Positions 1-7,785 of a stretch of 12,136 bases of DNA are shown piece by piece. Within the stretch, counting starts at the first letter, position 1. Each line of letters opens with the position of its first letter. The DNA is from Caldisericia bacterium (GTDB taxonomy: Bacteria > Caldisericota > Caldisericia > B22-G15), in contig JAGGSY010000041.1 of assembly GCA_021158845.1 (NCBI GenBank), positions 1 to 12,136 on the forward strand, written 5' to 3'. A program made the translations under genes and the position numbers. The notes under the pieces are model-generated. The model saw only the letters and a list, made by a program, of their open reading frames with translations. It was not told where the DNA came from and ran no database searches.

Positions 1-28
1 TACACTCTTTCTCGTAAATTATCTTCTT

Positions 29-2185
29 TTAAAATGAGGAAATGATAAATCCCTGGAAATTTCTATCAAGGCCTGTGAATTCCTTAAGAAAACGCATCAT
101 CAAAGGATCTTTTATTTTTATAAAGTATTTGTCCTTTGTTTTATAATTAAACTCTGTATAAGAGAGGAGTGCCTCTCTTGGAGAATCATCTTCCACTACA
201 AATAAATCCATTCTTTCACCTTCTCTATCAAGAATGTAAGATTTGTCAGCAACATAAAGGTAGTCAATTTTAAGGGAATAGGTCTTTAAAAGTTTCATCC
301 AGTTTTTGGTATCTCTCTCTTTTATTGAAACAAAGACCTTTATGCCTCTTCTTTTCAAATCATTGAGTAAATTTGATAACTCAATGGGATCATCCGGATT
401 TTCAAGTAGAACAGAGGAAGAAGAATAGAAAGAAAGATTCCTTAAGATTTCACCTTCTTCATTACCACTCTGGGCAAGAACAATATTTTCTTCTTTTTTA
501 ACATTTCCCTCTATCTCAACCTCTTCTTTTTCTCCATTCCAGTAAACAAATAGATTGAGTGCCTCAAGTATAAATCTAATGGGAACAAAAACTCTATCAT
601 CTTTTAAAATCGGAGATGAATCAATACTAAACACTTCTTTATTTATCTCAATTTCTTTCTTTCCCACCCAGAGCTTTATTAATCTCTCTCCTTTTTCTAT
701 AGTGACTTCTCCATTATCCCAGGAAACAGTGCATCCAAAATCTTCACTTATAAATCTTACTGGAACCATGGTTCTTCCCTTTATAATAAAGGGTGAAGTA
801 TCAAAAAATTTCTCCTCTCCATCAAATATGTACCTTTTAGAACCTATCTTTATTCTCATAAAAGAAAGAAGCCTCAGCGTTGAAGAAGAAGGAAGAATGG
901 GAGTTTTTTCATCAAAATAAACCTTTACCTTTGAGATGGGAGAAAAGAAGGTGACTTCATCATGAACGGTTTTTTTAAAATTAATGGGCTCAATCTTTAA
1001 AACATATCTTTCGCTGTGCCATTTTTCGTAAAATTTTGTAAGAAACTTGAAGTTCACTCTGTATGTGAGTTTACCGGAAGGTTTAACTTCGTTTATAACA
1101 GGGATAAATGTGCCAAGTCTAAAAAGTGAGAAATTAACACCCTCCTCCTTACATATCTCTATAGCTTTCTCAATATTACTTCCTGTATCATTAACACCTA
1201 TACCACATAGAATTTTTGATACCACCCTTTTCTTTGTGTTTCTTATAATTTTTCTTATCCAATTAATATCCTTTCCATAATTCTTGTGATATGCAAGGGG
1301 AGAAACAAAATCAGAAAGTCTTGATAAAGCTTCATAATTCTGGGAAAAGTGAAGAATGCCCCATGGGTAGGAATCGTGTCCCTCTTCAGCATAAGAAGAG
1401 AAGGAGGAGCCACTCTGAATAAGAACCACTGAGAACATCACCTGTGATGAAATGCCTGATATAAAACTTCTTATTTTTCCTGCAAAATCAGTTACAATCT
1501 CACTTCTTGTTTCTGCCCAGAGAAGCACATCTATATCCTTCTTATCATACAGAGAGAATATATCCCTCCCCTCCCTCATAATGGATAAAATTCTATTCCA
1601 GTTACCACCCTTGTTTATAAATCTCTCCTTTTCTTCTTCAGAGTAGCCGTAATAGATATTTGGATATCTTATGTAATCAAGCTGAATCCCATCAGCATCA
1701 AAATTTAAAATAAGTTCTCTAACAATGGTTTTTATATAAGAAAGATACCTTTCTGATGTTAAGTTTACATATCTCAACTTTGGATCCCTGTATGGATAAT
1801 AATGGGATCCATCTGGAGAATGAAAACTTGCATCGTCTGGATTCTTCTTAAGAAAGTATGGATCAATGGTTATAGGTATATAAAAATGAATCTTTATACC
1901 ATAATCTTTAAATATTCTAATTATTCTCCTTAGGGTTCCTTCGTATTTTTTATAAAGGAGAGTTCCCTCTGCACTCTTTGCGAGGATAAAAACATTTCTA
2001 ATATCCTTTAAAATAAGGAATCTTGAGAGTTCCTCCACTTCAGCATTTGTTCTTTCAACAAATGTATCAATATGAATCCATATTCCATTGCCTATTATTT
2101 TCTCTTTTGAATAACTAAAGGGTGTATTTAAAGTGAAGGTTATCAAAATAAGAATTAGGATAAAAACTAACCTATTCTTCACCAA
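29..2185 (-). CDS. Secreted glycosidase-like TIM-barrel protein with internal stalk domain
   Basis: This 718-residue protein is predicted to be exported and to act on a carbohydrate outside the cell; the substrate is unknown. Residues 1-26 are a signal peptide (Lys/Arg followed by a long Ile/Leu/Phe run). Residues about 31-370 resemble the putative glycosyl-hydrolase barrels of the GHL10/DUF4015 type, with the hallmark DGIQLDYIRYP at 165-175 and acidic candidates Asp167, Asp170 and Glu225. Residues about 443-558 form a two-repeat copper-amine-oxidase-N-like stalk domain (GRTMVPVRF at 470-478, DRVFVPIRF at 530-538; the second copy is degenerate). Residues 559-718 match nothing I recognise. The start is a TTG at 2183-2185, with GTG immediately after as the alternative. 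It overlaps the end of rnc by 14 bp, suggesting coupled translation at the end of the operon. The exact hydrolase family and any catalytic activity are unproven. Confidence 0.72.
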   Translation of the reverse strand: MVKNRLVFILILILITFTLNTPFSYSKEKIIGNGIWIHIDTFVERTNAEVEELSRFLILKDIRNVFILAKSAEGTLLYKKYEGTLRRIIRIFKDYGIKIHFYIPITIDPYFLKKNPDDASFHSPDGSHYYPYRDPKLRYVNLTSERYLSYIKTIVRELILNFDADGIQLDYIRYPNIYYGYSEEEKERFINKGGNWNRILSIMREGRDIFSLYDKKDIDVLLWAETRSEIVTDFAGKIRSFISGISSQVMFSVVLIQSGSSFSSYAEEGHDSYPWGILHFSQNYEALSRLSDFVSPLAYHKNYGKDINWIRKIIRNTKKRVVSKILCGIGVNDTGSNIEKAIEICKEEGVNFSLFRLGTFIPVINEVKPSGKLTYRVNFKFLTKFYEKWHSERYVLKIEPINFKKTVHDEVTFFSPISKVKVYFDEKTPILPSSSTLRLLSFMRIKIGSKRYIFDGEEKFFDTSPFIIKGRTMVPVRFISEDFGCTVSWDNGEVTIEKGERLIKLWVGKKEIEINKEVFSIDSSPILKDDRVFVPIRFILEALNLFVYWNGEKEEVEIEGNVKKEENIVLAQSGNEEGEILRNLSFYSSSSVLLENPDDPIELSNLLNDLKRRGIKVFVSIKERDTKNWMKLLKTYSLKIDYLYVADKSYILDREGERMDLFVVEDDSPREALLSYTEFNYKTKDKYFIKIKDPLMMRFLKEFTGLDRNFQGFIISSF

Positions 2186-2843
2186 GTCTTTCTATTGCCT
2201 CCCTTGCAGCTTCTTTCTCTGCCTCCTTCTTACTTTTTCCTTTTCCCAAACCCATAAGCTTACCCTTAATATAAACCCCAACCTCAAACTCCTTATCATG
2301 TTCTGGTCCCCTCTCCTCAAGAAGAACATACTCTGGCGTAACTTTGAATTTCTCCTGAGTTATCTCCTGAAGTTTTGTCTTTGTATCAAGAAATTCAGAG
2401 GGAAAGTATTCATCAAGAAGTAAGTTAAAAAAATTTCTCAAAGAGTTAAAATCCAACTGAAGGTAGAGGGAAGCTATAAATGCTTCAAAAGTATCGCAAA
2501 GTATTCTCTCCTTCTCCCTACCCTTATCCAGTTCTTCACCTCTTCCGAGAAGAATAAATTCATTAAGTTTAAGTTTTTTTGCAAGGTAAGAGAGATTCTT
2601 CTCACTTATAAGATATGATCTCTTCTTTGAAAGTTCCCCCTCTTTCTCATTCGGATATTTTTTAAACAAGTATTCTGAAACAAGAAGGTTCACCACAGAA
2701 TCACCTAAAAATTCCAATCTTTCAAAGTTAATGGGAGCGTTATATTCCCTAAATGATGTGTGTGTCAGAGCAACTCTTATAATTTCCTCATCCCTTATCT
2801 CTAATCCAAACTCCTCCCTTAATTTTCTAATGAGAGATTTCAT
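2172..2843 (-). CDS. rnc: Ribonuclease III
   Basis: Double-strand-specific endoribonuclease that processes rRNA precursors and structured mRNAs in the cytoplasm, needing Mg2+. The length of 223 residues is usual for bacterial RNase III. The catalytic domain covers about 1-150 with the signature ERLEFLGDS at 41-49. By alignment with the E. coli enzyme the metal and catalytic residues are Glu41, Glu44, Asp48, Asp117 and Glu120, all present. A double-stranded-RNA-binding domain follows at about 153-221, with the typical basic Lys/Ala-rich end (KGKSKKEAEKEAAREAI). The ATG at 2841-2843 lies inside the end of plsX (17 bp overlap) and has only a weak ribosome site, so translation is probably coupled to plsX. 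The neighbourhood rpmF-plsX-rnc is a widespread bacterial arrangement, often with fab or acpP genes between plsX and rnc; here these are missing and the two genes touch. Confidence 0.97.
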   Translation of the reverse strand: MKSLIRKLREEFGLEIRDEEIIRVALTHTSFREYNAPINFERLEFLGDSVVNLLVSEYLFKKYPNEKEGELSKKRSYLISEKNLSYLAKKLKLNEFILLGRGEELDKGREKERILCDTFEAFIASLYLQLDFNSLRNFFNLLLDEYFPSEFLDTKTKLQEITQEKFKVTPEYVLLEERGPEHDKEFEVGVYIKGKLMGLGKGKSKKEAEKEAAREAIERLGEE

Positions 2844-3810
2844 TCCTTAATTTCTCAATAAGCCCCTTGTCTGAAAGTTCCTTACCCATCTTTATGGCAT
2901 TTTTTATTGCTCTTCTCTTACTCCTTCCATGAGCAACTATTACAACTCCATCTATACCAAGAATTGGACTTCCACCATAAACCTCATAGTCAAATTTTGA
3001 GAACTCTCTTTTAAACTCTTTCCCCACAAGGAGCCATGAAAGATTTGTAATTATGTTTTTCTTAAAAATTCCTCTTATAATGTTTAAAAAAAGACTCGCC
3101 TCCCCCTCGAGGCTTTTAAGTGCTATATTCCCTGTGAATCCATCAGTTACACAGAGATCAAACTTTCCTGTGAGAAAATCTTTACCCTCCATATTACCTT
3201 CAAACTCAGAGGGAAATGCATCTTTAAGAAGCCTGTAGGCTTCCTTTGTAATCTCGTTTCCCTTCTCCTCTTCCTCTCCAATGTTCAACAGTCCTATCTT
3301 TATCCTCTCTTTCCCGCTCACAATCTTTGAAAAAACTTTGCCCATTTTTGCCCATTCTACAAGATTATCACTCTTTGCATCAACATTTGCTCCAGCATCC
3401 ACAAGCACAAGAAAACCAGAGAGTGTTGGTATTATTGCAGATTGAGTTGGTCTAACAACTCCCTCAATCTTTCCAAGAATAAAATAGGAGGAGGTAAGAA
3501 CTGCCCCTGTGTTTCCTGCAGAGACAACTACACATCCCTTTTTCTCCTTAAGAAGATTCATGGAAACATTTATAGATGAGTCTTTTTTCCTTCTAAAGGC
3601 GTATATTGGCTTATCTTCCATTGTAACCACATCTCTTGCATCTACAATTTCAAAATCCTCCCCCACCTCATCTAATATTTTTCTTATCTCCTCCCTTCTT
3701 CCAACGAGTATAGAATCTATACCAAATTCTTTCCTTGCAAGAGATGCACCAAGAACAACTTCAAGGGGGGCATAATCACCCCCCATTGCATCAACTATTA
3801 CTTTGTTCAC
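2827..3810 (-). CDS. plsX: Phosphate acyltransferase PlsX
   Basis: Converts acyl-ACP plus phosphate to acyl-phosphate, the acyl donor for PlsY in the first step of phosphatidic acid synthesis, acting peripherally at the membrane. Family motifs appear in order over 327 residues: DAMGGDYAP at 7-15, SAGNTGA at 97-103, DAGAN at 138-142, TDGFTGN at 222-228, GGSPILGIDG at 279-288 and HGRS at 294-297. The length is normal. The start is GTG at 3808-3810, overlapping the rpmF stop as GTGA (4 bp). The next in-frame Met is residue 9, inside the conserved DAMGGD motif, so GTG is clearly right. Purine-rich AAGAGG sequences lie just upstream, within the end of rpmF. Tight coupling to rpmF and rnc suggests co-regulation of membrane lipid synthesis with ribosome production, a known theme for this gene cluster. 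Confidence 0.97.
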   Translation of the reverse strand: MNKVIVDAMGGDYAPLEVVLGASLARKEFGIDSILVGRREEIRKILDEVGEDFEIVDARDVVTMEDKPIYAFRRKKDSSINVSMNLLKEKKGCVVVSAGNTGAVLTSSYFILGKIEGVVRPTQSAIIPTLSGFLVLVDAGANVDAKSDNLVEWAKMGKVFSKIVSGKERIKIGLLNIGEEEEKGNEITKEAYRLLKDAFPSEFEGNMEGKDFLTGKFDLCVTDGFTGNIALKSLEGEASLFLNIIRGIFKKNIITNLSWLLVGKEFKREFSKFDYEVYGGSPILGIDGVVIVAHGRSKRRAIKNAIKMGKELSDKGLIEKLRNEISH

Positions 3811-3998
3811 TCCTCTTCAGCCTCTTTTACAACAACCTCTTCTCCAGCATAGTATCCACAGTATGGGCAAACTCTATGGGGCAGAATAAGTTCATGACAA
3901 TGAGGACACTCTACAAGCGTAAGCTCCTTCATTCTATAATACTTTGCTCTCCTCATTCTTGTCCTTGATTTACTCTTTTTCTTTTTCGGTTCTGCCAT
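3807..3998 (-). CDS. rpmF: 50S ribosomal protein L32 (zinc-ribbon form)
   Basis: Small structural protein of the large ribosomal subunit, 63 residues. The N-terminus MAEPKKKKSKSRTRMRRA is the typical basic L32 start, followed by a zinc ribbon with four cysteines, Cys31, Cys34, Cys44 and Cys47 (CPHC and CPYC). This is the Cys-containing, zinc-binding version of L32; some bacteria also keep a Cys-less paralogue. The acidic tail EEVVVKEAEEE is slightly longer than in many homologues. The ATG at 3996-3998 is preceded by a strong Shine-Dalgarno (AAAGGAGG) at good spacing. The upstream neighbour is a secreted cohesin/stalk protein rather than the DUF177/YceD gene that commonly precedes rpmF. The downstream plsX overlaps the stop codon. 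Confidence 0.97.
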   Translation of the reverse strand: MAEPKKKKSKSRTRMRRAKYYRMKELTLVECPHCHELILPHRVCPYCGYYAGEEVVVKEAEEE

Positions 3999-4028
3999 CT
4001 TAATCCTCCTTTCCTCTGATAATCTTAA

Positions 4029-4057
4029 AGGATAGCATGTTTGAAAAGAAAAAACAA
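4029..4057 (-). promoter_or_regulatory. Possible internal promoter for rpmF-plsX-rnc
   Basis: The 60 nt gap upstream of rpmF is the only sizeable break in the minus-strand gene row. Read on the minus strand it holds TTGTTT (4057-4052), a 17 nt spacer, then TATCCT (4034-4029) preceded by TGC, an extended -10 element. Matches to consensus are 3/6 and 4/6. The predicted transcript start near 4022 would leave a short leader containing the AAAGGAGG ribosome site. AT-rich DNA produces such matches by chance, so this is tentative. Nothing resembling a terminator is seen in the gap. Confidence 0.25.
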
Positions 4058-4058
4058 G

Positions 4059-5195
4059 CTAACCTGTAAAGGTTATTATGACTGTTTGGGTTTCTTCTAT
4101 CCAGTCAACCTTCCCATTCATAAACTCTGCAAAGAATCTTACTGGAACAACTGTTCTATCATGATAGGTGTATGGTGCAACATCAACTTTATAAAACTTA
4201 CCATTAACCCTTATATAATCTTTTCCCTGATCCACCCAGAGCTCTATAAAAATTTTCTTATAGACAACCACAGCTTTACTTTCATCTGCAAACCATAAAA
4301 CCTTTGCACCTCTTTCCTCTGCAATAAATCTTAATGGCACCATGGTTCTATCATTCTCAATAAATGGTGGAAATTCAAGTAGTTTCGGCTCATCGTTTAC
4401 ATAGGCAGTTTGATTACCAATTTGAAGTTTTATAATTTTCTTAACCTCTTCTGGTTTCTTAAATTTCACCTTAACAGTGTAGTTTCCTCCATTACTCTCT
4501 ATCTTTATGGAACCCTCCTTGTCTGATTCCTTTACAACTGTTACAACAACGGTTGTGTCTCCTTCAAACTCTCTCTCTTTAACAACGATCCACTCATCAA
4601 GTGGTGTTATTGTCCCCTTTAGTGTTCCCTCTCCAATGTTTTTAATCTTTATCTCCTTCAACTCACCAACAGATGTAAAAACAAGTTCCTCTGGTTCCAC
4701 AGAAATAATTGGTATCTCTTCCTTCTTTGCCTTTATAACCACATCTTTAAAATCAGTGTCTATAACAGAAAGGTTGGAATCTTTTAAGACAGATTTTTTA
4801 AATTTAAGATAGGTCTCTTTATCCTCTTTAAGAACAAACTTTATCTTTAAAAGTATGCCGCTCCCACTTACTCCCTCATCTTTCCCTTTTATCACATCAC
4901 CAACAACAATCTCTCTTCTCTCCTTGTCAATCTTGGATAGAAAAATAGTTTCTTTTCCCTCAAAGAAATCTCCTGCTTCAACAGATAAAATATCTAAATT
5001 CTCTGGTTCATACTCTATGTGAAAGGAAAAACCATAGAGATCACTAACATTTGAAACGCTAACATTCACCTCTGTTTCTGTGTTTAACAATACCTCAACC
5101 TCCTCTCTCTCAAAAGAAACAACAGGCTTTTCAAATGCAAAGGAGAGACTGATAAGGGAGATAATTACTAAAATTAAAACTTTTCTCATATTCAC
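4059..5195 (-). CDS. Secreted cohesin-like / Ig-like / stalk domain protein
   Basis: This 378-residue protein is predicted to be exported; its function is unknown and no catalytic motif is seen. Residues 1-21 form a signal peptide (Arg-Lys, hydrophobic run, likely cleavage after SFA). Residues about 25-156 resemble a cohesin fold (LYGFSFHIEYEPENLDI, then VEAGDFF and GSGILLKIKF). The same pattern is found in the 1080-residue protein encoded at 7900-11142. Residues about 163-247 look like a BACON-like or Ig-like domain (VEPEELVFTSVGE, NIGEGTLKGTI, IESNGG). Residues about 255-376 form a C-terminal stalk domain with two repeats, NDRTMVPLRF at 281-290 and HDRTVVPVRF at 345-354. The start is taken as GTG at 5193-5195, overlapping the leuS stop by 4 bp (GTGA); an ATG two codons later (5187-5189) follows GGGGTGA and is equally possible. 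A cell-surface binding or structural role is inferred. Confidence 0.8.
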   Translation of the reverse strand: MNMRKVLILVIISLISLSFAFEKPVVSFEREEVEVLLNTETEVNVSVSNVSDLYGFSFHIEYEPENLDILSVEAGDFFEGKETIFLSKIDKERREIVVGDVIKGKDEGVSGSGILLKIKFVLKEDKETYLKFKKSVLKDSNLSVIDTDFKDVVIKAKKEEIPIISVEPEELVFTSVGELKEIKIKNIGEGTLKGTITPLDEWIVVKEREFEGDTTVVVTVVKESDKEGSIKIESNGGNYTVKVKFKKPEEVKKIIKLQIGNQTAYVNDEPKLLEFPPFIENDRTMVPLRFIAEERGAKVLWFADESKAVVVYKKIFIELWVDQGKDYIRVNGKFYKVDVAPYTYHDRTVVPVRFFAEFMNGKVDWIEETQTVIITFTG

Positions 5196-7687
5196 CCCAC
5201 AACAATATTTATTAATTTATCTTTAACATGTATAATTTTTTTAATCTCTTTTCCCTCAATAAATCTCTTAACACTCTTCTCCTTTAAAGCAGCTTCCTCA
5301 ATCTCTTTCTCATCTAAACCATCTGGCACTTCAATTTTTCCTCTCACCTTTCCATTAACCTGAATAATTATCTTTATTCTTTCTCTCTTTAATGCCTCCT
5401 CATCCCAGCTTGGCCATTCTTCAAGATGAATACTTCTCTTTCCTCCAAATCTCTCCCAGAGTTCTTCAGAGAGAAACGGAGCAAATGGTGCAAGAAGGAG
5501 AAGGAAATTTTTAAAAACCTCTCTTAATACATCTGGATTTGGATTTTCCTTCTTATTTAAATAGAGAGAGAGTTCATTTGTAAGTTCCATCATTGAGGCA
5601 ATGGCAGTGTTAAAGTGAAATCTTTTCTCTATATCTATGGTAACTTTTTTAATGGTCTCGTGGAGTTTTCTTCTTAAACTCTTATCCAGTTCATCAATTT
5701 TTGATGTATCATAACTATCCCTCCCCTTCTTTGCAACATCCATGTATTTATTAAAGATTCTCCAGACCCTATTCACATATCTACTCATACCCTCAATACC
5801 CCTATCTGTCCAGTCTGCGTCTGCCTCTGGTGGTGCTATAAATAGAATAAAGAGTCTTTCAGCATCAACGCCATACTTCTTAACTATTTCCTCTGGAGAT
5901 ACAACATTTCCTTTAGATTTAGACATGGCAGAGCCATTGGAAAGGACCATTCCCTGAGTGAAAAGATTTTTGAAGGGCTCTTTAAATTTGGCATAACCTT
6001 TCCTGTAAAGGAACTTAGTAAAGAATCTTGAATAGAGGAGGTGGAGTATTGCATGTTCAACTCCACCTATGTATTGGTCAACAGGCATCCAGTAATGTGC
6101 ATTCTCCCTATCAAAGGGAAAATCCTCTGGATATTTAAGGGCATTTGGTGAGGTAAATCTCAAATAATACCAGGATGAGCAAACAAATGTATCCATGGTT
6201 TCAGTTTCTCTTATGGCATCTCCTCCACATATGGGACATTTTGTATGCTTCCACTCCTCTGCAGTTTCAAGGGGAGACATCCCTTCCCTACTAAAATCTA
6301 CCTCCTTCTCGTCTGGTAAAAGAACAGGAAGATCCTCTTCTGGAACAGGGACTATTCCACATTTTTTACAGTAAACAACAGGTATAGGTGCTCCCCAGTA
6401 TCTCTGCCTTGATATAAGCCAGTCTCTCAATTTATACCTTACACTTCTTTTACCAATTCCTCTCTCTTCAAGATACTCAATAATCTTCTCCTTTGCTTCA
6501 GTGGAGTGAAGTCCGCTAAATTTACCTGAATTTACCTGTATTCCTTCTCCCGTATATGCCTCCTCCATCTCTTCTGGATTTAATTCCTCTCCTTCTGGCT
6601 GTATAACAACCCTTATAGGAAGATTATACTTCCTTGCAAATTCAAAATCTCTCTGGTCATGGGCAGGAACAGCCATTATAGCTCCTGTTCCATATTGATA
6701 AACAATGTAGTTTGCTACCCATATGGGAATCTTCTCATTGTTCAGTGGATTTATTGCATAAGCATTTAAAAATAGTCCCTTCTTTTCAAGTTTAGTGGAA
6801 GATCTCTCAATTTCAGACATCTTCAGTACTTCATGTTTGAATTCTTCAACCTTATGAAGTATACCTGCCTTCTTTGCAAGTTTCTCCACAAGAGGATGTT
6901 CTGGGGCGAGAGCCATAAAGGTAACGCCAAAGAGTGTATCCGGTCTTGTGGTAAACACCCTGATTACCTCATCATCTCCATCTATTGGAAAATCTACATC
7001 TGCACCGATACTTTTCCCTATCCAGTTTTTCTGCATTACCTTTACCTTTTCAGGCCACCCTGGAAGCTCGTCAAGATCATTTAACAAATCCTCTGCAAAT
7101 TCTGTAATCTTAAAAAACCATTGCTCGAGGTCTTTTTTAATTACAGGAGTTCCACATCTCCAGCATTTACCATCAATTACCTGTTCATTGGCAAGAACTG
7201 TTTTACATGTGGGACAGTAATTTACAGGGGCTTTCTTTTTATATGCCAATCCACTCTTGTATAACTCCACAAAGAACCACTGTGTAAATTTATAGTAATT
7301 AGGATCACATGTTGCAATTTCTCTATCCCAATCATATGAAATTCCCTGTTCTATTAATTGGGATTTCATTTTCTCTATATTTTTATATGTCCATTCCTTT
7401 GGAGAGAGATTGTGCTTAATTGCTGCATTTTCAGCAGGAAGCCCGAAGGCATCCCATCCCATTGGATGGAGGACATTGTAACCTCTCATTCTCTTGTATC
7501 TTGCCACAACATCTCCAAGAGTATAGTTCCTAACATGACCCATGTGTAGAGGACCAGATGGATATGGAAACATTTCTAAGACATAGTACTTTGGTTTTGA
7601 TTTATCGTATCTACCATAGAGATTTTCCTCTTTCCATCTCTTTCTCCACTTCTCTTCCACCTTTTTAAAATCGTAAATCTCCTCCAT
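5192..7687 (-). CDS. leuS: Leucyl-tRNA synthetase
   Basis: Class I synthetase that charges tRNA-Leu in the cytoplasm. The 831 residues run as follows: Rossmann fold with the HIGH-type motif HMGH at 48-51 (within PYPSGPLHMGH); zinc-ribbon cysteines 158, 161, 175 and 178; the CP1 editing domain with TTRPDTLFG at 246-254 and GTGAIMAVPAHDQRDFEFA at 333-351; a second Cys set at 440, 443, 484 and 487; the KMSKS loop at 587-591; and the anticodon-binding and C-terminal domains (IIIQVNGKVRGK near 773-784). The KMSKS loop reads AMSKS, so its first Lys is replaced by Ala (codon GCC). The ATG at 7685-7687 is chosen because GGAGG lies 5 nt upstream and because MEEIYDFKKVEEKW is the usual family start. 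An in-frame ATG at 7750 would read through the tRNA gene and is wrong. No T-box leader is present; a tRNA occupies that place. Confidence 0.97.
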   Translation of the reverse strand: MEEIYDFKKVEEKWRKRWKEENLYGRYDKSKPKYYVLEMFPYPSGPLHMGHVRNYTLGDVVARYKRMRGYNVLHPMGWDAFGLPAENAAIKHNLSPKEWTYKNIEKMKSQLIEQGISYDWDREIATCDPNYYKFTQWFFVELYKSGLAYKKKAPVNYCPTCKTVLANEQVIDGKCWRCGTPVIKKDLEQWFFKITEFAEDLLNDLDELPGWPEKVKVMQKNWIGKSIGADVDFPIDGDDEVIRVFTTRPDTLFGVTFMALAPEHPLVEKLAKKAGILHKVEEFKHEVLKMSEIERSSTKLEKKGLFLNAYAINPLNNEKIPIWVANYIVYQYGTGAIMAVPAHDQRDFEFARKYNLPIRVVIQPEGEELNPEEMEEAYTGEGIQVNSGKFSGLHSTEAKEKIIEYLEERGIGKRSVRYKLRDWLISRQRYWGAPIPVVYCKKCGIVPVPEEDLPVLLPDEKEVDFSREGMSPLETAEEWKHTKCPICGGDAIRETETMDTFVCSSWYYLRFTSPNALKYPEDFPFDRENAHYWMPVDQYIGGVEHAILHLLYSRFFTKFLYRKGYAKFKEPFKNLFTQGMVLSNGSAMSKSKGNVVSPEEIVKKYGVDAERLFILFIAPPEADADWTDRGIEGMSRYVNRVWRIFNKYMDVAKKGRDSYDTSKIDELDKSLRRKLHETIKKVTIDIEKRFHFNTAIASMMELTNELSLYLNKKENPNPDVLREVFKNFLLLLAPFAPFLSEELWERFGGKRSIHLEEWPSWDEEALKRERIKIIIQVNGKVRGKIEVPDGLDEKEIEEAALKEKSVKRFIEGKEIKKIIHVKDKLINIVVG

Positions 7688-7710
7688 CACATCCTCCGGG
7701 AAAAAAATAC

Positions 7711-7785
7711 TGGTGGAGCAGACGGGATTCGAACCCGCGACCTTCTCCATGCCATAGAGACGCTCTCCCTCTGAGCTACTGCCCC
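7711..7785 (-). tRNA. tRNA-Ala (anticodon GGC)
   Basis: Seventy-five nucleotides including an encoded CCA. On the minus strand the acceptor stem GGGGCAG pairs with CTGCTCC, including the G3:U70 wobble pair that is the identity element for alanyl-tRNA synthetase. The D arm is GCTC/GAGC. The anticodon arm TCTCT/GGAGA holds loop ATGGCAT, with GGC at positions 34-36 reading GCC and GCU codons. The T arm is GCGGG/CCCGT with loop TTCGAAT. The discriminator base is A. A promoter lies a few bases upstream and leuS begins 23 nt downstream, so the tRNA must be cut out of a tRNA-mRNA precursor unless transcription stops between them. Confidence 0.97.

Noticed and set aside
555..920. 121-codon plus-strand frame opposite the glycosidase-like gene
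   Set aside because: Shadow of the stalk-domain codons on the other strand; Ser/Leu-rich product with no family features.
7690..7710. T-box or other riboswitch before leuS
   Set aside because: Only 23 nt lie between tRNA and leuS; there is no room for a specifier stem, T-box sequence or antiterminator.
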